NCBI RefSeq assembly: GCF_014779715.1
Contig: NZ_JACXYU010000012.1
Span: forward strand, 88,108 to 152,107
Direction: 5' to 3'
Length of the DNA: 64,000 nucleotides
DNA from: Streptomyces chumphonensis
GTDB taxonomy: Bacteria > Actinomycetota > Actinomycetes > Streptomycetales > Streptomycetaceae
A program made the translations under genes and the position numbers. Positions 25,819 through 34,577 of this stretch are shown here, in pieces; the stretch's first letter is position 1, and the number at the start of each line of letters is the position of its first letter. The notes beneath the pieces were generated by a model that was not told where the DNA came from, ran no database searches, and saw only the letters and a list, made by a program, of their open reading frames with translations.

Positions 25819-26781
25819 TCAGCTCCGCCCGGCGGTGCTCCGCGCCTGGAGCGAGGAGAGGTAGGCGTTGTACGCCGCCAGTTCCGCGTCCCCGTCCCGC
25901 TCGGCCGCCCGGTCCAGGCGCCGTGCCTGGCGCTGCTCGGAGACGTACCACTGGTAGACGAGGGCGAGCAGCACCAGGACGGACGGGATCTCGCTGAACG
26001 CCCAGGCGATGCCACCGGCCGCGTTCTGGTCGCCGAGCGCCGTCACCCCGAGCGAGGCCGGGGGATCGGCGTAGGTGCCCACCATCGGTTCGCTGGCCAT
26101 CATCAGGGCGATGCCGAAGAAGGCGTGGAAGGGCATGCCGGCGAACAGCTCCAGCATGCGCATGATGTACCCCGGCCGGTGCGGTCCGGGATCCACGCCC
26201 ATGATCGGCCAGAAGAAGACCAGGCCGACGGCCAGGAAGTGGACCATCATCCCGAGGTGCCCCGGCCGCGAGCTCATCAGCGCGTCGAACAGCGGGGTGA
26301 AGTACAGCCCGTACAGGCTGGCGATGAACAGCGGGATCGTGAACGCGGGGTGCGAGATGACCCGCACGTAGCGGCTGTGCAGGAGCCGGACGAGCAGCTC
26401 CCGCGGCCCCGTGCGGCCCCGGCCCGCCGCCGGCAGGGCCCGCAGCGCCAGCGTGACCGGAGCCCCCAGCAGCAGAAGGATCGGGGACAGCATGCTGATG
26501 ACCATGTGCTGCACCATGTGCACGCTGAACAGCACCATGCCGTACTCGTTCAGCGCCGTGCACATCATCAGCGCGATCGTCAGCACGCCCGTGGTGAAGG
26601 CGATGATGCGGCCGACCGGCCAGGCGTCACCGCGTCGTCGGAGCCGCGCGACACCCCAGCCGTACAGCAGCAGCGCCACGACGCAGCCGGTCAGGAAGAA
26701 GGGCTCACCGGTGAACGCCAGCCCGCGCCCCAGCGTGAACGGCGCCAGGTCCATCGACACGCCGTGTCCGCCGTGATCCAT
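25819..26781 (-). CDS. CtaG-type cytochrome c oxidase assembly protein
   Basis: 320-aa polytopic membrane protein of the CtaG_Caa3 family. Conserved His/Met-rich segments are visible: FSVHMVQHMVISMLSP, FWPIMGVDP and MPFHAFFGIALMMASEP. There are about seven membrane helices and a charged C-terminal tail. The family helps insert copper into, or otherwise assemble, caa3/aa3 oxidase; His- and Met-rich helices fit copper handling. The ATG at 26781 follows AGGAGCG. It is probably transcribed alone, since a strong hairpin separates it from the gatD gene upstream. Confidence 0.85.
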   Translation of the reverse strand: MDHGGHGVSMDLAPFTLGRGLAFTGEPFFLTGCVVALLLYGWGVARLRRRGDAWPVGRIIAFTTGVLTIALMMCTALNEYGMVLFSVHMVQHMVISMLSPILLLLGAPVTLALRALPAAGRGRTGPRELLVRLLHSRYVRVISHPAFTIPLFIASLYGLYFTPLFDALMSSRPGHLGMMVHFLAVGLVFFWPIMGVDPGPHRPGYIMRMLELFAGMPFHAFFGIALMMASEPMVGTYADPPASLGVTALGDQNAAGGIAWAFSEIPSVLVLLALVYQWYVSEQRQARRLDRAAERDGDAELAAYNAYLSSLQARSTAGRS

Positions 26782-26826
26782 CCGCAACGCTCCTGATTCG
26801 TACCGATCGCCCGCACCAGAGTAGAA

Positions 26827-26858
26827 CCGCCCCCGGACGCCACTGCGTCCGGGGGCGG
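26827..26858 (-). terminator. Terminator after murT-gatD
   Basis: Perfect 14-bp GC-rich stem (CCGCCCCCGGACGC with its complement) and a 4-nt loop CACT, 22 bp beyond the gatD stop in the direction of transcription. There is no U-run, as is common in this group. Confidence 0.8.
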
Positions 26859-26880
26859 CCAGGAGCGGGGGAGCGGCGCG

Positions 26881-27609
26881 TCAGGCCGGTTGGGTCGCCG
26901 CCGCGATGCGTTCGGCGCGCAGGGCCTCGTACCAGCGGTCGTCGACCGGCGGCAGCGCGTTGACGTCCAGCGCCAGTTTGAGCAGCAGGTCGGCGATCAG
27001 CGGGTTGCGGGCCAGGACGGGCCCGTGCATGTAGGTACCGAAGACCGTGTCGTTCCATGCGCCCTCCGTGCCGTCACCGGTGCCGTTGCCGTTGCCGAAG
27101 CGGACCCGGGCCAGCGGACGGGCGGTCGGCCCGAGGTGGGTGATGCCCTGGTGGTTCTCGAAGCCGGTGAGCTGCGGCAGGCGCAGGTGCTCGTCCATGT
27201 CGGCCAGCACGTCGCCCACGCAGCGCACGCCCGTGCCGCGCACCGAGGTGACGTCCAGCAGGCCGAGTCCGGGCTGCCGCTCGCCCTGGTCGTTGACGAA
27301 CTCGTGGCCGAGGATCTGGTAGCCGGCGCAGACCGAGAAGACGATCGCGCCGTTGTCCACGGCCCGCTGGAGGCCGCCGTCGCGCACCAGGCGCTCCGCC
27401 GCGAGGCGCTGCGGACGGTCCTCGCCGCCTCCGATGAGGTAGATGTCGCCCGACGTGGGCACCGGCTGGTCGGAGCGGACGTCGATGCGGTCGACGTTCA
27501 GGCCCCGCTGGTGGGCCCGACGACCCACGACGAGGACGTTCCCCTGGTCCCCGTAGGTGCTCAGCAGGTCCGGGTACACCCACACGACGCGCAGGCTGCT
27601 GTCACTCAT
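26881..27609 (-). CDS. gatD: Lipid II isoglutaminyl synthase, glutamine amidotransferase subunit
   Basis: 242-aa class I glutamine amidotransferase (CobB/CobQ-like). The nucleophile Cys is in FSVCAGYQILG and the catalytic His in GTYMHGPVLARNP. With MurT it amidates the D-glutamate of lipid II peptidoglycan to D-isoglutamine. The gene lies 26 bp after murT on the same strand, the standard pairing. A hairpin terminator follows. Confidence 0.92.
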   Translation of the reverse strand: MSDSSLRVVWVYPDLLSTYGDQGNVLVVGRRAHQRGLNVDRIDVRSDQPVPTSGDIYLIGGGEDRPQRLAAERLVRDGGLQRAVDNGAIVFSVCAGYQILGHEFVNDQGERQPGLGLLDVTSVRGTGVRCVGDVLADMDEHLRLPQLTGFENHQGITHLGPTARPLARVRFGNGNGTGDGTEGAWNDTVFGTYMHGPVLARNPLIADLLLKLALDVNALPPVDDRWYEALRAERIAAATQPA

Positions 27610-27635
27610 GCTCGAACTCCTCAACGGCGCCACGG

Positions 27636-28877
27636 TCAGTTGCCCACAGCGCGGCGCAGGTCCTGGAAGGCTGTGTAGTTGGCGATGGCCTCGATCCGGC
27701 CGGGCGGGCAGCGCCGCACGGCCTCCTCCGCGGTCTGGCACACCTGGAAGTCGACCCCGGCGACCTCCAGCCGCACCGCCAGATCCAGCCGGCGGTCGCC
27801 GATGACGCAGATCGGATGCCCGGCCAGCCGCCCGTAGTCGACGTCCCACAGCCAGGAGGTGTCGGTTCCGTCGGCACCTCGGGCGTTGACGGACAGGATC
27901 ACCGGTGCGGGCGGCGGGTCGATCAGGGAGAACGTCTCCAGCCAGCCGGCGGGGTTCTTCGCCAGCAGCAGCCGCACCTCGCGGCCCTGGTAGGACACGA
28001 CATCGTAGCGGCCGGCCACGGCGGTCACCGCGAACATCCGCTCCAGGGCCGTCTGCGGCGGCACGCCGAACGCGGCGGCCACGGCGGCCGACGTCGTGGC
28101 GTTGGCGCGGTTCGCCCGGCCCGGCAGCTGCAGGCGGATCGGCCAGGCGGACCCGTGCGGGTCCAGCACGTGGTCGCCGGAGAGCGCCCAGCTCGGCGTC
28201 GGACGGCGGAATCCGCACTCGCCGCAGGCCCACTCGTCCCCGGGCCGCTGGAGCACACCGCCGCAGGAGGGGCACGACCAGGCGTCGTCCTTCCACTCCT
28301 GTCCGGCGGCCACCCACACCACGTTGGCCGAGGAGGAGGCGGCCCACACCACCAGCGGGTCATCGGCGTTCGCCACGATCAGGGCCTTCGTCCCGGCCAG
28401 GCCCTCGCGCCAGCGCTCGGCGAGCATCCGCGTCTCGGCGGCGCGGTCGAGCTGGTCGCGGGAGAGGTTCAGCAGGGCGATGGCCTTCGGCGTCACGTCC
28501 CGGGCGACGGTCGAAAGGTACTTCTCGTCGACCTCGATGACCCCGTAGCGGGCACGCGAACCGCCCGCCAGCGCGGAGGTGATGCCGGCCGGCATGTTCG
28601 CGCCGAGCGCGTTGGACACGACGTCGTCCGGCTCCGAGCGGAGGGCCTCGGCGATCAGCCGCGTCGTCGTGGTCTTGCCGTTGGTCGCGGAGACGAGGAC
28701 GACGTCCAGGTGCCCGGCCAGCCGCGCCAGCAGGTCGGGGTCGAGTTTCAGCGCCACCCGGCCGCCGATGACTGATCCGCTGCCACGGCCCGCCGCCCGT
28801 GACACCGCCGCCGCGGCCCTGCCCGCGCTCACCGCCAGCTTGGCGCGCGGTGACAGCGGCTCCGAGTTGCCCGACAT
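27636..28877 (-). CDS. murT: Lipid II isoglutaminyl synthase, Mur ligase-like subunit
   Basis: 413 aa. A Mur ligase central ATPase domain carries the P-loop SATNGKTTTTRLIAEAL. It is interrupted by the zinc-ribbon insertion typical of MurT (CPSC ... CGEC, near residues 200-225), and a DUF1727 C-terminal domain follows. It activates the D-Glu carboxylate in lipid II for the GatD-supplied ammonia. The ATG at 28877 follows AAGGAGG. It is divergent from a peptide deformylase gene. Confidence 0.93.
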   Translation of the reverse strand: MSGNSEPLSPRAKLAVSAGRAAAAVSRAAGRGSGSVIGGRVALKLDPDLLARLAGHLDVVLVSATNGKTTTTRLIAEALRSEPDDVVSNALGANMPAGITSALAGGSRARYGVIEVDEKYLSTVARDVTPKAIALLNLSRDQLDRAAETRMLAERWREGLAGTKALIVANADDPLVVWAASSSANVVWVAAGQEWKDDAWSCPSCGGVLQRPGDEWACGECGFRRPTPSWALSGDHVLDPHGSAWPIRLQLPGRANRANATTSAAVAAAFGVPPQTALERMFAVTAVAGRYDVVSYQGREVRLLLAKNPAGWLETFSLIDPPPAPVILSVNARGADGTDTSWLWDVDYGRLAGHPICVIGDRRLDLAVRLEVAGVDFQVCQTAEEAVRRCPPGRIEAIANYTAFQDLRRAVGN

Positions 28878-28985
28878 CGTCGTTGATCCTCCTTGCGCTT
28901 CGGTCACACTGCACCCTATCGAGATCCGGTCGCTCGGCCCTCACCGCACCGCTGGCGACCGCGGCGGCGCCGTAGGCTGACGCCC

Positions 28986-29555
28986 ATGCAACGCCGCGCC
29001 ATCCCCGGCAGTTCCGGACGCGTCCACCCCGTCACCCTCTTCGGCACCGCGGTGCTGCACCGCCCGTGCGAGGAGGTCACGGCGTTCGGCGCCTCGCTGG
29101 CCGGCTTGGTCGAGGATCTGTTCGCGTCCATGTACGCCGCCCGGGGTGTGGGGCTGGCGGCCAACCAGATCGGCACGCCGCTGCGCGTCTTCGTCTACGA
29201 CTGCCCCGACGACGAGGACCGGCGGCACGTCGGTCACGTCGTGAACCCGCGCCTGGTGCGGGCCGAGGGCGGCACGGTGCGCGGCCCGGAGGGATGTCTG
29301 TCCCTGCCCGGCCTGGAGGCGCGCACGGCGCGCGCCGACCGCGTCCTGGTCACGGGGCGGCGCGCCGACGGGAGCCCGGTGCGCGTGGTCGGCTCGGGGT
29401 TCTTCGCCCGCTGCCTCCAGCACGAGTGCGACCACCTGGAGGGAACCCTCTACCCGGACCGGCTCGCGGGGCTGCGCCGGCGCCGGCTGCTGCGTGCCGT
29501 CCGCCGAACGGACTGGGGTCGGGAGGCGTCCGCCACCGCGCGTCGCACGGGCTGA
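28986..29555 (+). CDS. def: Peptide deformylase
   Basis: 189 aa. Removes the formyl group from nascent proteins. All three motifs are present: GVGLAANQIG, EGCLSLPG (metal Cys) and QHECDHLEG (metal His pair and catalytic Glu). The Arg-rich C-terminal tail is as in one of the several deformylase paralogues that streptomycetes carry. The ATG at 28986 is preferred; the frame extends upstream without a plausible start. Confidence 0.93.
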   Translation: MQRRAIPGSSGRVHPVTLFGTAVLHRPCEEVTAFGASLAGLVEDLFASMYAARGVGLAANQIGTPLRVFVYDCPDDEDRRHVGHVVNPRLVRAEGGTVRGPEGCLSLPGLEARTARADRVLVTGRRADGSPVRVVGSGFFARCLQHECDHLEGTLYPDRLAGLRRRRLLRAVRRTDWGREASATARRTG

Positions 29556-29578
29556 GCCAGGCCGGGCGCCGAGGGGTC

Positions 29579-30226
29579 TCAGAAGGCCCGGCCGCCGACC
29601 CGGTCACCGGCCGCGGCGAGCCGGCCCCACAGGAGATCGGCGAGGTGCTGCACCAGCTGGGCCCGCGAACACGGCCGGTCGGCCAGCCACCAGTCGCCGG
29701 CGGCGTGCATCATGCCGACGATGCCGTGGCCCCACACCCGGGCCAGCTCGGCGGCGCTCGGGCCCAGGTCGACCCGCTCGGCGATCACCTCGGCCAGTTC
29801 CTCGCCCAGGCGCCGCAGGAGTGGTGCGGTCTGCTGCCCGGCGGCGAACCCCTCCTCGCCCCGCGGGCCGCCGTCGGCGGGGTGCATGAGGAAGCGGTAG
29901 ACCTGCGGCCGGGCCTCGATGGCGGCCAGGTAGGTGTCCAGGGTCGCCTCGACGCGCTCCCGCCGCCCGGCCGGGGCGTCCAGAGCGGCGCGGAGCGAGT
30001 CCAGCAGGGCGTCGGTGTGGCGCACGGCGAGGGCGCGGTAGAGGCCGCCCTTGTCCCCGAAGTGGCGGTAGAGGATGGGCTTGGTGATGCCCGCTTCGGC
30101 GGCGATGGCGTTCATGGACGCCTCGGGCCCTTCGCGCATCACGACGCGGTTGGCCGCCTCCAGCAGCTCCTCACGTCTGCGCTCGGTGGCGGTGCCCCGC
30201 CGTTCCTCGTGGTCCTTGCTCTCCAT
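29579..30226 (-). CDS. TetR family transcriptional regulator (fatty acid type)
   Basis: 215 aa. The N-terminal helix-turn-helix covers residues 15-65 (ERRREELLEAANRVVMREGP, GITKPILYRHFGDKGGLY). The C-terminal domain has WGHGIVGMMHAAGDWWL, as in regulators of fatty acid oxidation genes. It is divergent from an acyl-CoA dehydrogenase across a 147-bp gap with several TTAC/GTAA half-sites, so acyl-CoA-responsive repression of that gene is the likely role. It converges on the deformylase gene. Confidence 0.88.
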   Translation of the reverse strand: MESKDHEERRGTATERRREELLEAANRVVMREGPEASMNAIAAEAGITKPILYRHFGDKGGLYRALAVRHTDALLDSLRAALDAPAGRRERVEATLDTYLAAIEARPQVYRFLMHPADGGPRGEEGFAAGQQTAPLLRRLGEELAEVIAERVDLGPSAAELARVWGHGIVGMMHAAGDWWLADRPCSRAQLVQHLADLLWGRLAAAGDRVGGRAF

Positions 30227-30317
30227 GGCGTCACTCCCCGCCCGTGCCCTGCGCTGCCCGCGCAACGTAACACCCCGCCGGGTGGCGCACGCGGCGGCCG
30301 AAGGGAGTTGACAGACC

Positions 30318-30354
30318 TTACCGACGAGTAACAGACTGAGTTACTGAAAGTAAC
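30318..30354. promoter_or_regulatory. Array of alternating TTAC/GTAA half-sites (TetR operator)
   Basis: Between the divergent TetR and acyl-CoA dehydrogenase genes lie TTAC (30318), AGTAAC (30327-30332), GTTACT (30340-30345) and AGTAAC (30349-30354). GTTACT-GAA-AGTAAC is a perfect inverted repeat, and the first AGTAAC pairs with GTTACT over a 7-nt spacer. A -35-like TTGACA (30308-30313) precedes them, so bound repressor would cover the acyl-CoA dehydrogenase promoter. Confidence 0.65.
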
Positions 30355-30373
30355 ACTCGCTGGAGGGCCCGCC

Positions 30374-31600
30374 ATGACGGAGTTCGCGCTCGACCTCAAC
30401 GACGACCAGAAGGCAGTGAAGGAGTGGATCCACGGCTTCGCCGCCGACGTCATGCGCCCGGCCGCGGCCGAGTGGGACGAACGCGAGGAGACGCCGTGGC
30501 CGATCATCCAGGAAGCGGCGAAGATCGGACTCTACTCGCTCGACTTCTACGCCCAGCAGTTCTTCGACCCCACCGGCCTCGGCATACCCATGACCATGGA
30601 GGAGCTGTTCTGGGGTGACGCCGGCATCGGCCTGTCCATCGTCGGCACCGGACTGGCCGCCGTGGGGGTCATGGCCAACGGCACCGAGGAGCAGATCGGC
30701 ACCTGGATCCCGCAGATGTACGGGGACGCCGACGACGTCAAGGTCGCCGGCTTCTGCTCCTCCGAGCCCGACGCGGGCTCCGACGTCGCCTCGATGCGCA
30801 CCCGCGCCGTGTACGACGAGGCCAAGGACGAGTGGGTCCTCAACGGCACCAAGACCTGGGTGACCAACGGCGGCATCGCGAACGTGCACGTCGTCGTCGC
30901 CGTGGTCGACCCGGAGCTGGGCTCCAAGGGGCACGCGTCCTTCATCGTCCCGCCCCGCACCCCCGGCCTCTCCCAGGGGCAGAAGTTCCTCAAGCACGGC
31001 ATCCGGGCCTCGCACACCGCCGAGGTCGTGCTCGACGACGTCCGCGTTCCGGGCAGCTGCCTGCTGGGCGGCAAGGAGAAGCTGGACGAGCGGCTGGCCC
31101 GTGCCAGGGAGCGTGCGGCGAGCGGCGGTGAGCGGGTGAAGAACGCGGCGATGGCGACCTTCGAGGCCTCCCGTCCGGCCGTGGGCGCCATGGCCGTCGG
31201 AACCGCCCGCGCGGCGTACGAGGTGGCTCTGGACTACGCCAGGACGCGGGAGCAGTTCGGCCGCCCGATCATCGACAACCAGGGGGTCGCCTTCCAGCTG
31301 GCCGACATGCGCACCCGGATCGACGCCGCCCGCCTGCTCGTGTGGCGCGCGTCGTGGATGGCCACGACCGGCAAGTCCTTCGAGGCCGCCGAGGGGTCGA
31401 TGTCCAAGCTGTACGCCAGCGAGGTGGCCAAGTCCGTGACGGCCCAGGCCATCCAGATCCTCGGCGGAAACGGCTACACCCGCGAGTACCCCGTCGAGCG
31501 GATGCACCGCGACGCCGCGATCTACACCATCTTCGAGGGCACCAGCGAGATCCAGCGTCTGGTGATCTCCCGAACGGTCTCGGGCATGCCGATTCGCTGA
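30374..31600 (+). CDS. Acyl-CoA dehydrogenase
   Basis: 408-aa FAD-dependent acyl-CoA dehydrogenase for the first step of beta-oxidation. Typical segments are FCSSEPDAGSDVASMRTRA (substrate and FAD site), LNGTKTWVTNGG, ARTREQFGRPI, AIQILGGNGYTREYPVER and the FEGTSEIQRLVISR tail, whose Glu is the usual catalytic base. GGAGGG precedes the ATG. Chain-length preference cannot be told. It is controlled by the divergent TetR gene, and a strong hairpin follows its stop. Confidence 0.93.
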   Translation: MTEFALDLNDDQKAVKEWIHGFAADVMRPAAAEWDEREETPWPIIQEAAKIGLYSLDFYAQQFFDPTGLGIPMTMEELFWGDAGIGLSIVGTGLAAVGVMANGTEEQIGTWIPQMYGDADDVKVAGFCSSEPDAGSDVASMRTRAVYDEAKDEWVLNGTKTWVTNGGIANVHVVVAVVDPELGSKGHASFIVPPRTPGLSQGQKFLKHGIRASHTAEVVLDDVRVPGSCLLGGKEKLDERLARARERAASGGERVKNAAMATFEASRPAVGAMAVGTARAAYEVALDYARTREQFGRPIIDNQGVAFQLADMRTRIDAARLLVWRASWMATTGKSFEAAEGSMSKLYASEVAKSVTAQAIQILGGNGYTREYPVERMHRDAAIYTIFEGTSEIQRLVISRTVSGMPIR

Positions 31601-31635
31601 TCCCGCGGCGCTCCCGGGGGCCGCGCCCCGCCGTC

Positions 31636-31675
31636 CCCGTTCCCGCCCGCGCGCAGGCGTCCGGGCGGGAACGGG
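31636..31675 (+). terminator. Terminator after acyl-CoA dehydrogenase
   Basis: Perfect 14-bp stem (CCCGTTCCCGCCCG with its complement) and 12-nt loop, 35 bp after the acyl-CoA dehydrogenase stop. Confidence 0.75.
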
Positions 31676-31748
31676 AGCGGCGCGATGAGTTCCGGTCGCG
31701 CGAACCGTCGGTACGGGTGAACAGCAGTCACGAGCCCAGGAGCCTTCG

Positions 31749-32336
31749 ATGCCCCGCATGACCGACCTCGGACCGGCCGCCTCCGGTGTGGAGGCGCTGC
31801 TGCCCGCCGTCGACGACACCCGCCTCGGCGACCCCACGCCCTGCCGCGACTACGCGGTCTCCACGCTCCTCCAGCACCTGGTGGAACTCACGGCGGCCTT
31901 CCGCGACGCCGCCGACAAGCGCTTCACGCCTCTCACCGACTCCGGCCCGGACCCGCTGGCGACGCCGCTCGTCGCCGACTGGCGCGTCCGGCTCCCGCGG
32001 CGGCTGCGGGAACTGGCGGCGGCGTTCGGTCATCCCGCGGCGTGGGAGGGCCGCACCCGGGCCGGTGGCGTGGACCTCACGGGCGAGGAGGCCGGGTACG
32101 TGGCACTGGGTGAACTCGTCCTGCACGGCTGGGACCTGGCGGTGGCCACGGGACAGCCCTATCAGGCCGACCCGGACGCCGTGGCGGCCTCGGTCGGCCT
32201 GTTGGAGTCGTTCGGCCCCGGAACCGAGGAGGGCCCCTTCGGCCCGCCCCTCCCCGTGCCGGACGGAGCCTCGCCGCTGGAGCGTGCCCTCGCTCTCAGC
32301 GGTCGCGACCCGCACTGGGCCCCGGCTGACCGCTGA
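31749..32336 (+). CDS. TIGR03086 family metal-binding protein (DinB-like)
   Basis: 195 aa of the DinB/mycothiol-dependent maleylpyruvate isomerase-like superfamily. Visible conserved parts are the N-terminal PTPCRDYAVSTLLQHLVEL with its metal histidine and the ELVLHGWDLAVATGQ motif with the second one. Such proteins bind a divalent metal in a four-helix bundle and often use mycothiol, the actinobacterial thiol. The substrate is unknown. It stands alone and converges on the symporter gene. Confidence 0.82.
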   Translation: MPRMTDLGPAASGVEALLPAVDDTRLGDPTPCRDYAVSTLLQHLVELTAAFRDAADKRFTPLTDSGPDPLATPLVADWRVRLPRRLRELAAAFGHPAAWEGRTRAGGVDLTGEEAGYVALGELVLHGWDLAVATGQPYQADPDAVAASVGLLESFGPGTEEGPFGPPLPVPDGASPLERALALSGRDPHWAPADR

Positions 32337-32392
32337 ACGGCACGGCGGGGGAGCGGGCGCTCGGGGCCGTGCCGGAGCACCCCGCCCGGTCC

Positions 32393-33811
32393 TCACGAGC
32401 CCGCGGGCTCCCGGTCCCTCCCGTCGTCCTGCCCGGGGAGGCCCGTTCCCGCTTCCCGGGCCCGCGGTCCGTGTCCGTCGTCCATCAGCGTCCGCTCGTC
32501 GAACGGCACCCGCCCCGCCAGGACCTCGGTGGCCCGCTCCTTGTCGATCTCCTTCGTCCACGTGCCGACCAGGACGGTCGCGACCGCGTTCCCGGCGAAG
32601 TTCGTCAGCGCCCGTGCCTCGCTCATGAAGCGGTCGATCCCGACGATGAGCCCGACGCCGTCGAGGAGTTCGGGCCGGTGGGACTGGAGACCGCCCGCCA
32701 GCGTGGCCAGACCGGCCCCGGTCACCCCGGCCGCGCCCTTCGAGGCGACGATCATGAAGACGAGCAGTGAGACCTGCTGACCGACGGACAGGGGATCGCC
32801 CATCGCCTCGGCGACGAACAGCGAGGCCATGGTGAGGTAGATGGCCGTGCCGTCCAGGTTGAAGGAGTACCCCGTCGGCACCGTGATCCCCACGACCGGT
32901 TTGCTGACGCCCAGGTGCTCCATCTTCGCGATCAGTCGCGGGAGGGCTGACTCCGAGGAGGAGGTGGAGAGGATCAGCAGGAACTCCCGCCCCAGGTACC
33001 TCAGCAGCGAGAAGATGCCGACACCGGCGACGATCCGCAGCAGCGCGCCCAGGACCCCGAAGACGAACAGCACGCAGGTCGCGTAGAACCCGATCATGAT
33101 GACGGCCAGTGAGGTGAGCGCGTCCACCCCCGTCTCGCCGACGACGGCCGCGATGGCGCCGAACGCGCCGACCGGCGCCAGCCACATGATCATCGCCAGC
33201 ACCCGGAACACCAGCCGCTGAAGGTGGCCGATCCCCCGCAGCACCGGTTCCCCGGCGGAGCCCATGGCCTGCAGGGCGAAGCCCACGAGCAGGGCCACCA
33301 GCAGGGCCTGGAGTACCTCACCGCCGGTCAGCGCGGAGACCAGGGTGGTCGGAATGACACCCAGCAGGAACTCCGTGGTCGACTGCGCCGCTCCGACGGC
33401 CTGCTCGGCGCCGGCGCCCCGCGTCTCCGCCGTGAGCCGGAGCCCGGAGCCGGGGTCGAGCAGGTTGCCCACCAGGAGGCCGATGGCCAGGGCGACGGTC
33501 GACATGGCGAGGAAGTAGCCGAGCGCCAGGCCGCCGACCGCTCCGACCTTGGTGGCCCTGCGGACGGATCCGATGCCCAGCACGATCGTGCAGAAGATCA
33601 CCGGGGAGATCATCATCTTGATGAGGTCCACGAATCCGGACCCCAGGGGCTTCAGGGTGACGGCCACGCCCGGTGCCGCGAATCCCAGCACGATGCCCAG
33701 CACCACCGCCGCGATGACCGCGACGTAGAGGTAGTGCGTGCGGTCGCGGCGTCGTCGTGGAGTCCTGCTCTGCTCCTGCGTCGGTTCTGGCGGCGAGGTC
33801 TGCCCAGCCAC
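32393..33811 (-). CDS. Dicarboxylate/amino acid:cation symporter (DctA/GltP family)
   Basis: 472-aa DAACS transporter. Conserved parts include KMMISPVIFCTIVLGI, the serine-rich re-entrant loop STSSSESALPRL, the VPTGYSFNLDGTAIY segment and the cation/substrate helix with FAGNAVATVLVG. It takes up C4-dicarboxylates or acidic amino acids with Na+ or H+. The GTG start at 33811 follows AAGGGAGAA; the open frame continues upstream but has no plausible coding sequence. The C-terminal tail is long, hydrophilic and acidic. Confidence 0.9.
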   Translation of the reverse strand: MAGQTSPPEPTQEQSRTPRRRRDRTHYLYVAVIAAVVLGIVLGFAAPGVAVTLKPLGSGFVDLIKMMISPVIFCTIVLGIGSVRRATKVGAVGGLALGYFLAMSTVALAIGLLVGNLLDPGSGLRLTAETRGAGAEQAVGAAQSTTEFLLGVIPTTLVSALTGGEVLQALLVALLVGFALQAMGSAGEPVLRGIGHLQRLVFRVLAMIMWLAPVGAFGAIAAVVGETGVDALTSLAVIMIGFYATCVLFVFGVLGALLRIVAGVGIFSLLRYLGREFLLILSTSSSESALPRLIAKMEHLGVSKPVVGITVPTGYSFNLDGTAIYLTMASLFVAEAMGDPLSVGQQVSLLVFMIVASKGAAGVTGAGLATLAGGLQSHRPELLDGVGLIVGIDRFMSEARALTNFAGNAVATVLVGTWTKEIDKERATEVLAGRVPFDERTLMDDGHGPRAREAGTGLPGQDDGRDREPAGS

Positions 33812-33957
33812 GCTGTTCTCCCTTCCCCGGGGCGGCACGTGCGACTCACGGCCGGAATGTCCGGCCACTGTCCACCGGGAGGTGACAGCGGTCACCCTTG
33901 CGTTCATTTCGTTCATGGGCCCGTTCACGACGGCCCCGGGGGCCGCACCACGGCACG

Positions 33958-33995
33958 CGGCGGCGGCCGGCACTCTCCCGTGCCGGCCGCCGCCG
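33958..33995 (-). terminator. Terminator after the holin-like/DUF3618/DUF4235 operon
   Basis: Perfect 16-bp stem (CGGCGGCGGCCGGCAC with its complement) and 6-nt loop, 23 bp beyond the DUF4235 stop in the direction of transcription. Confidence 0.8.
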
Positions 33996-34017
33996 TCCGT
34001 TCCTCACGCTTCGGGGT

Positions 34018-34278
34018 TCACGTCGCCCTCCTGCGCCGCACCCGCCGGGCCCCCAGGACCCCGCCGCGCTGCAGGACGGCCTTGACGACCGCGAAGATCG
34101 CGCCGTGCACGGCGGCCGCCAGCAGCACCTCGCGCCAGCTCCGCTCGATGTCCGTGGCGTCGGGGGTGTCCTCCTGGTGGGCGACGACCTTCCACACCTG
34201 TTTGAAGATCGCGCCGGCCACGACGCCGCCCACCAGACCGACCGACAGGGTGCCGGCCCTGTTCAGAACCGCGGACAT
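34018..34278 (-). CDS. DUF4235 domain-containing protein
   Basis: 86 aa. Small membrane-associated protein with a Gly-rich N-terminal segment (LSVGLVGGVVAGAIFKQVWK) and a second hydrophobic stretch near 50-70 (VLLAAAVHGAIFAVVKA). DUF4235 proteins of actinobacteria normally accompany DUF3618 and holin-like proteins, as here; function unknown. The start at 34278 has a GGGGGTG ribosome site; one at 34293 would overlap the preceding gene. Confidence 0.75.
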   Translation of the reverse strand: MSAVLNRAGTLSVGLVGGVVAGAIFKQVWKVVAHQEDTPDATDIERSWREVLLAAAVHGAIFAVVKAVLQRGGVLGARRVRRRRAT

Positions 34279-34283
34279 CCCGT

Positions 34284-34577
34284 TCACCCCCATCCGTGAC
34301 GCTTGCGCAGCACGAGGGCCGCGGCGACCAGCACGGTCACCACCGCACCCGCGGCGACCAGGGGTACGCGGTTGCGGCGGCCACCGGCCCGCGCCGTCCG
34401 TGCCACCCGGTGGGCCTGCTCGCGCGCGTCGACCGCCTTGCGGCGGGCCTGGGCCTTCACGTCCGCCTTCGCCGCCAACGCGGCGACGGTGTCACCGAGT
34501 TCGGCGCGGGTGTCCTTGACCTGCTCCCGCAGGACCCGCGGATCCCTGGAGGTCTCCGCCTCGAAGTCACGGCTCAT
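34284..34577 (-). CDS. DUF3618 domain-containing protein
   Basis: 97 aa. The N-terminal DUF3618 motif reads LREQVKDTRAELGDTVAALA; a basic amphipathic region and one C-terminal membrane segment (VPLVAAGAVVTVLVAAALVL) follow. The ATG overlaps the stop of the holin-like gene by 4 nt, and DUF4235 follows within 5 bp. Probably a membrane-anchored structural or stress protein; role unknown. Confidence 0.8.
   Translation of the reverse strand: MSRDFEAETSRDPRVLREQVKDTRAELGDTVAALAAKADVKAQARRKAVDAREQAHRVARTARAGGRRNRVPLVAAGAVVTVLVAAALVLRKRHGWG

Noticed and set aside
32398..32411. Palindrome GAGCCCGCGGGCTC as terminator
   Set aside because: It lies within the 3' coding end of the symporter gene and the stem is short.
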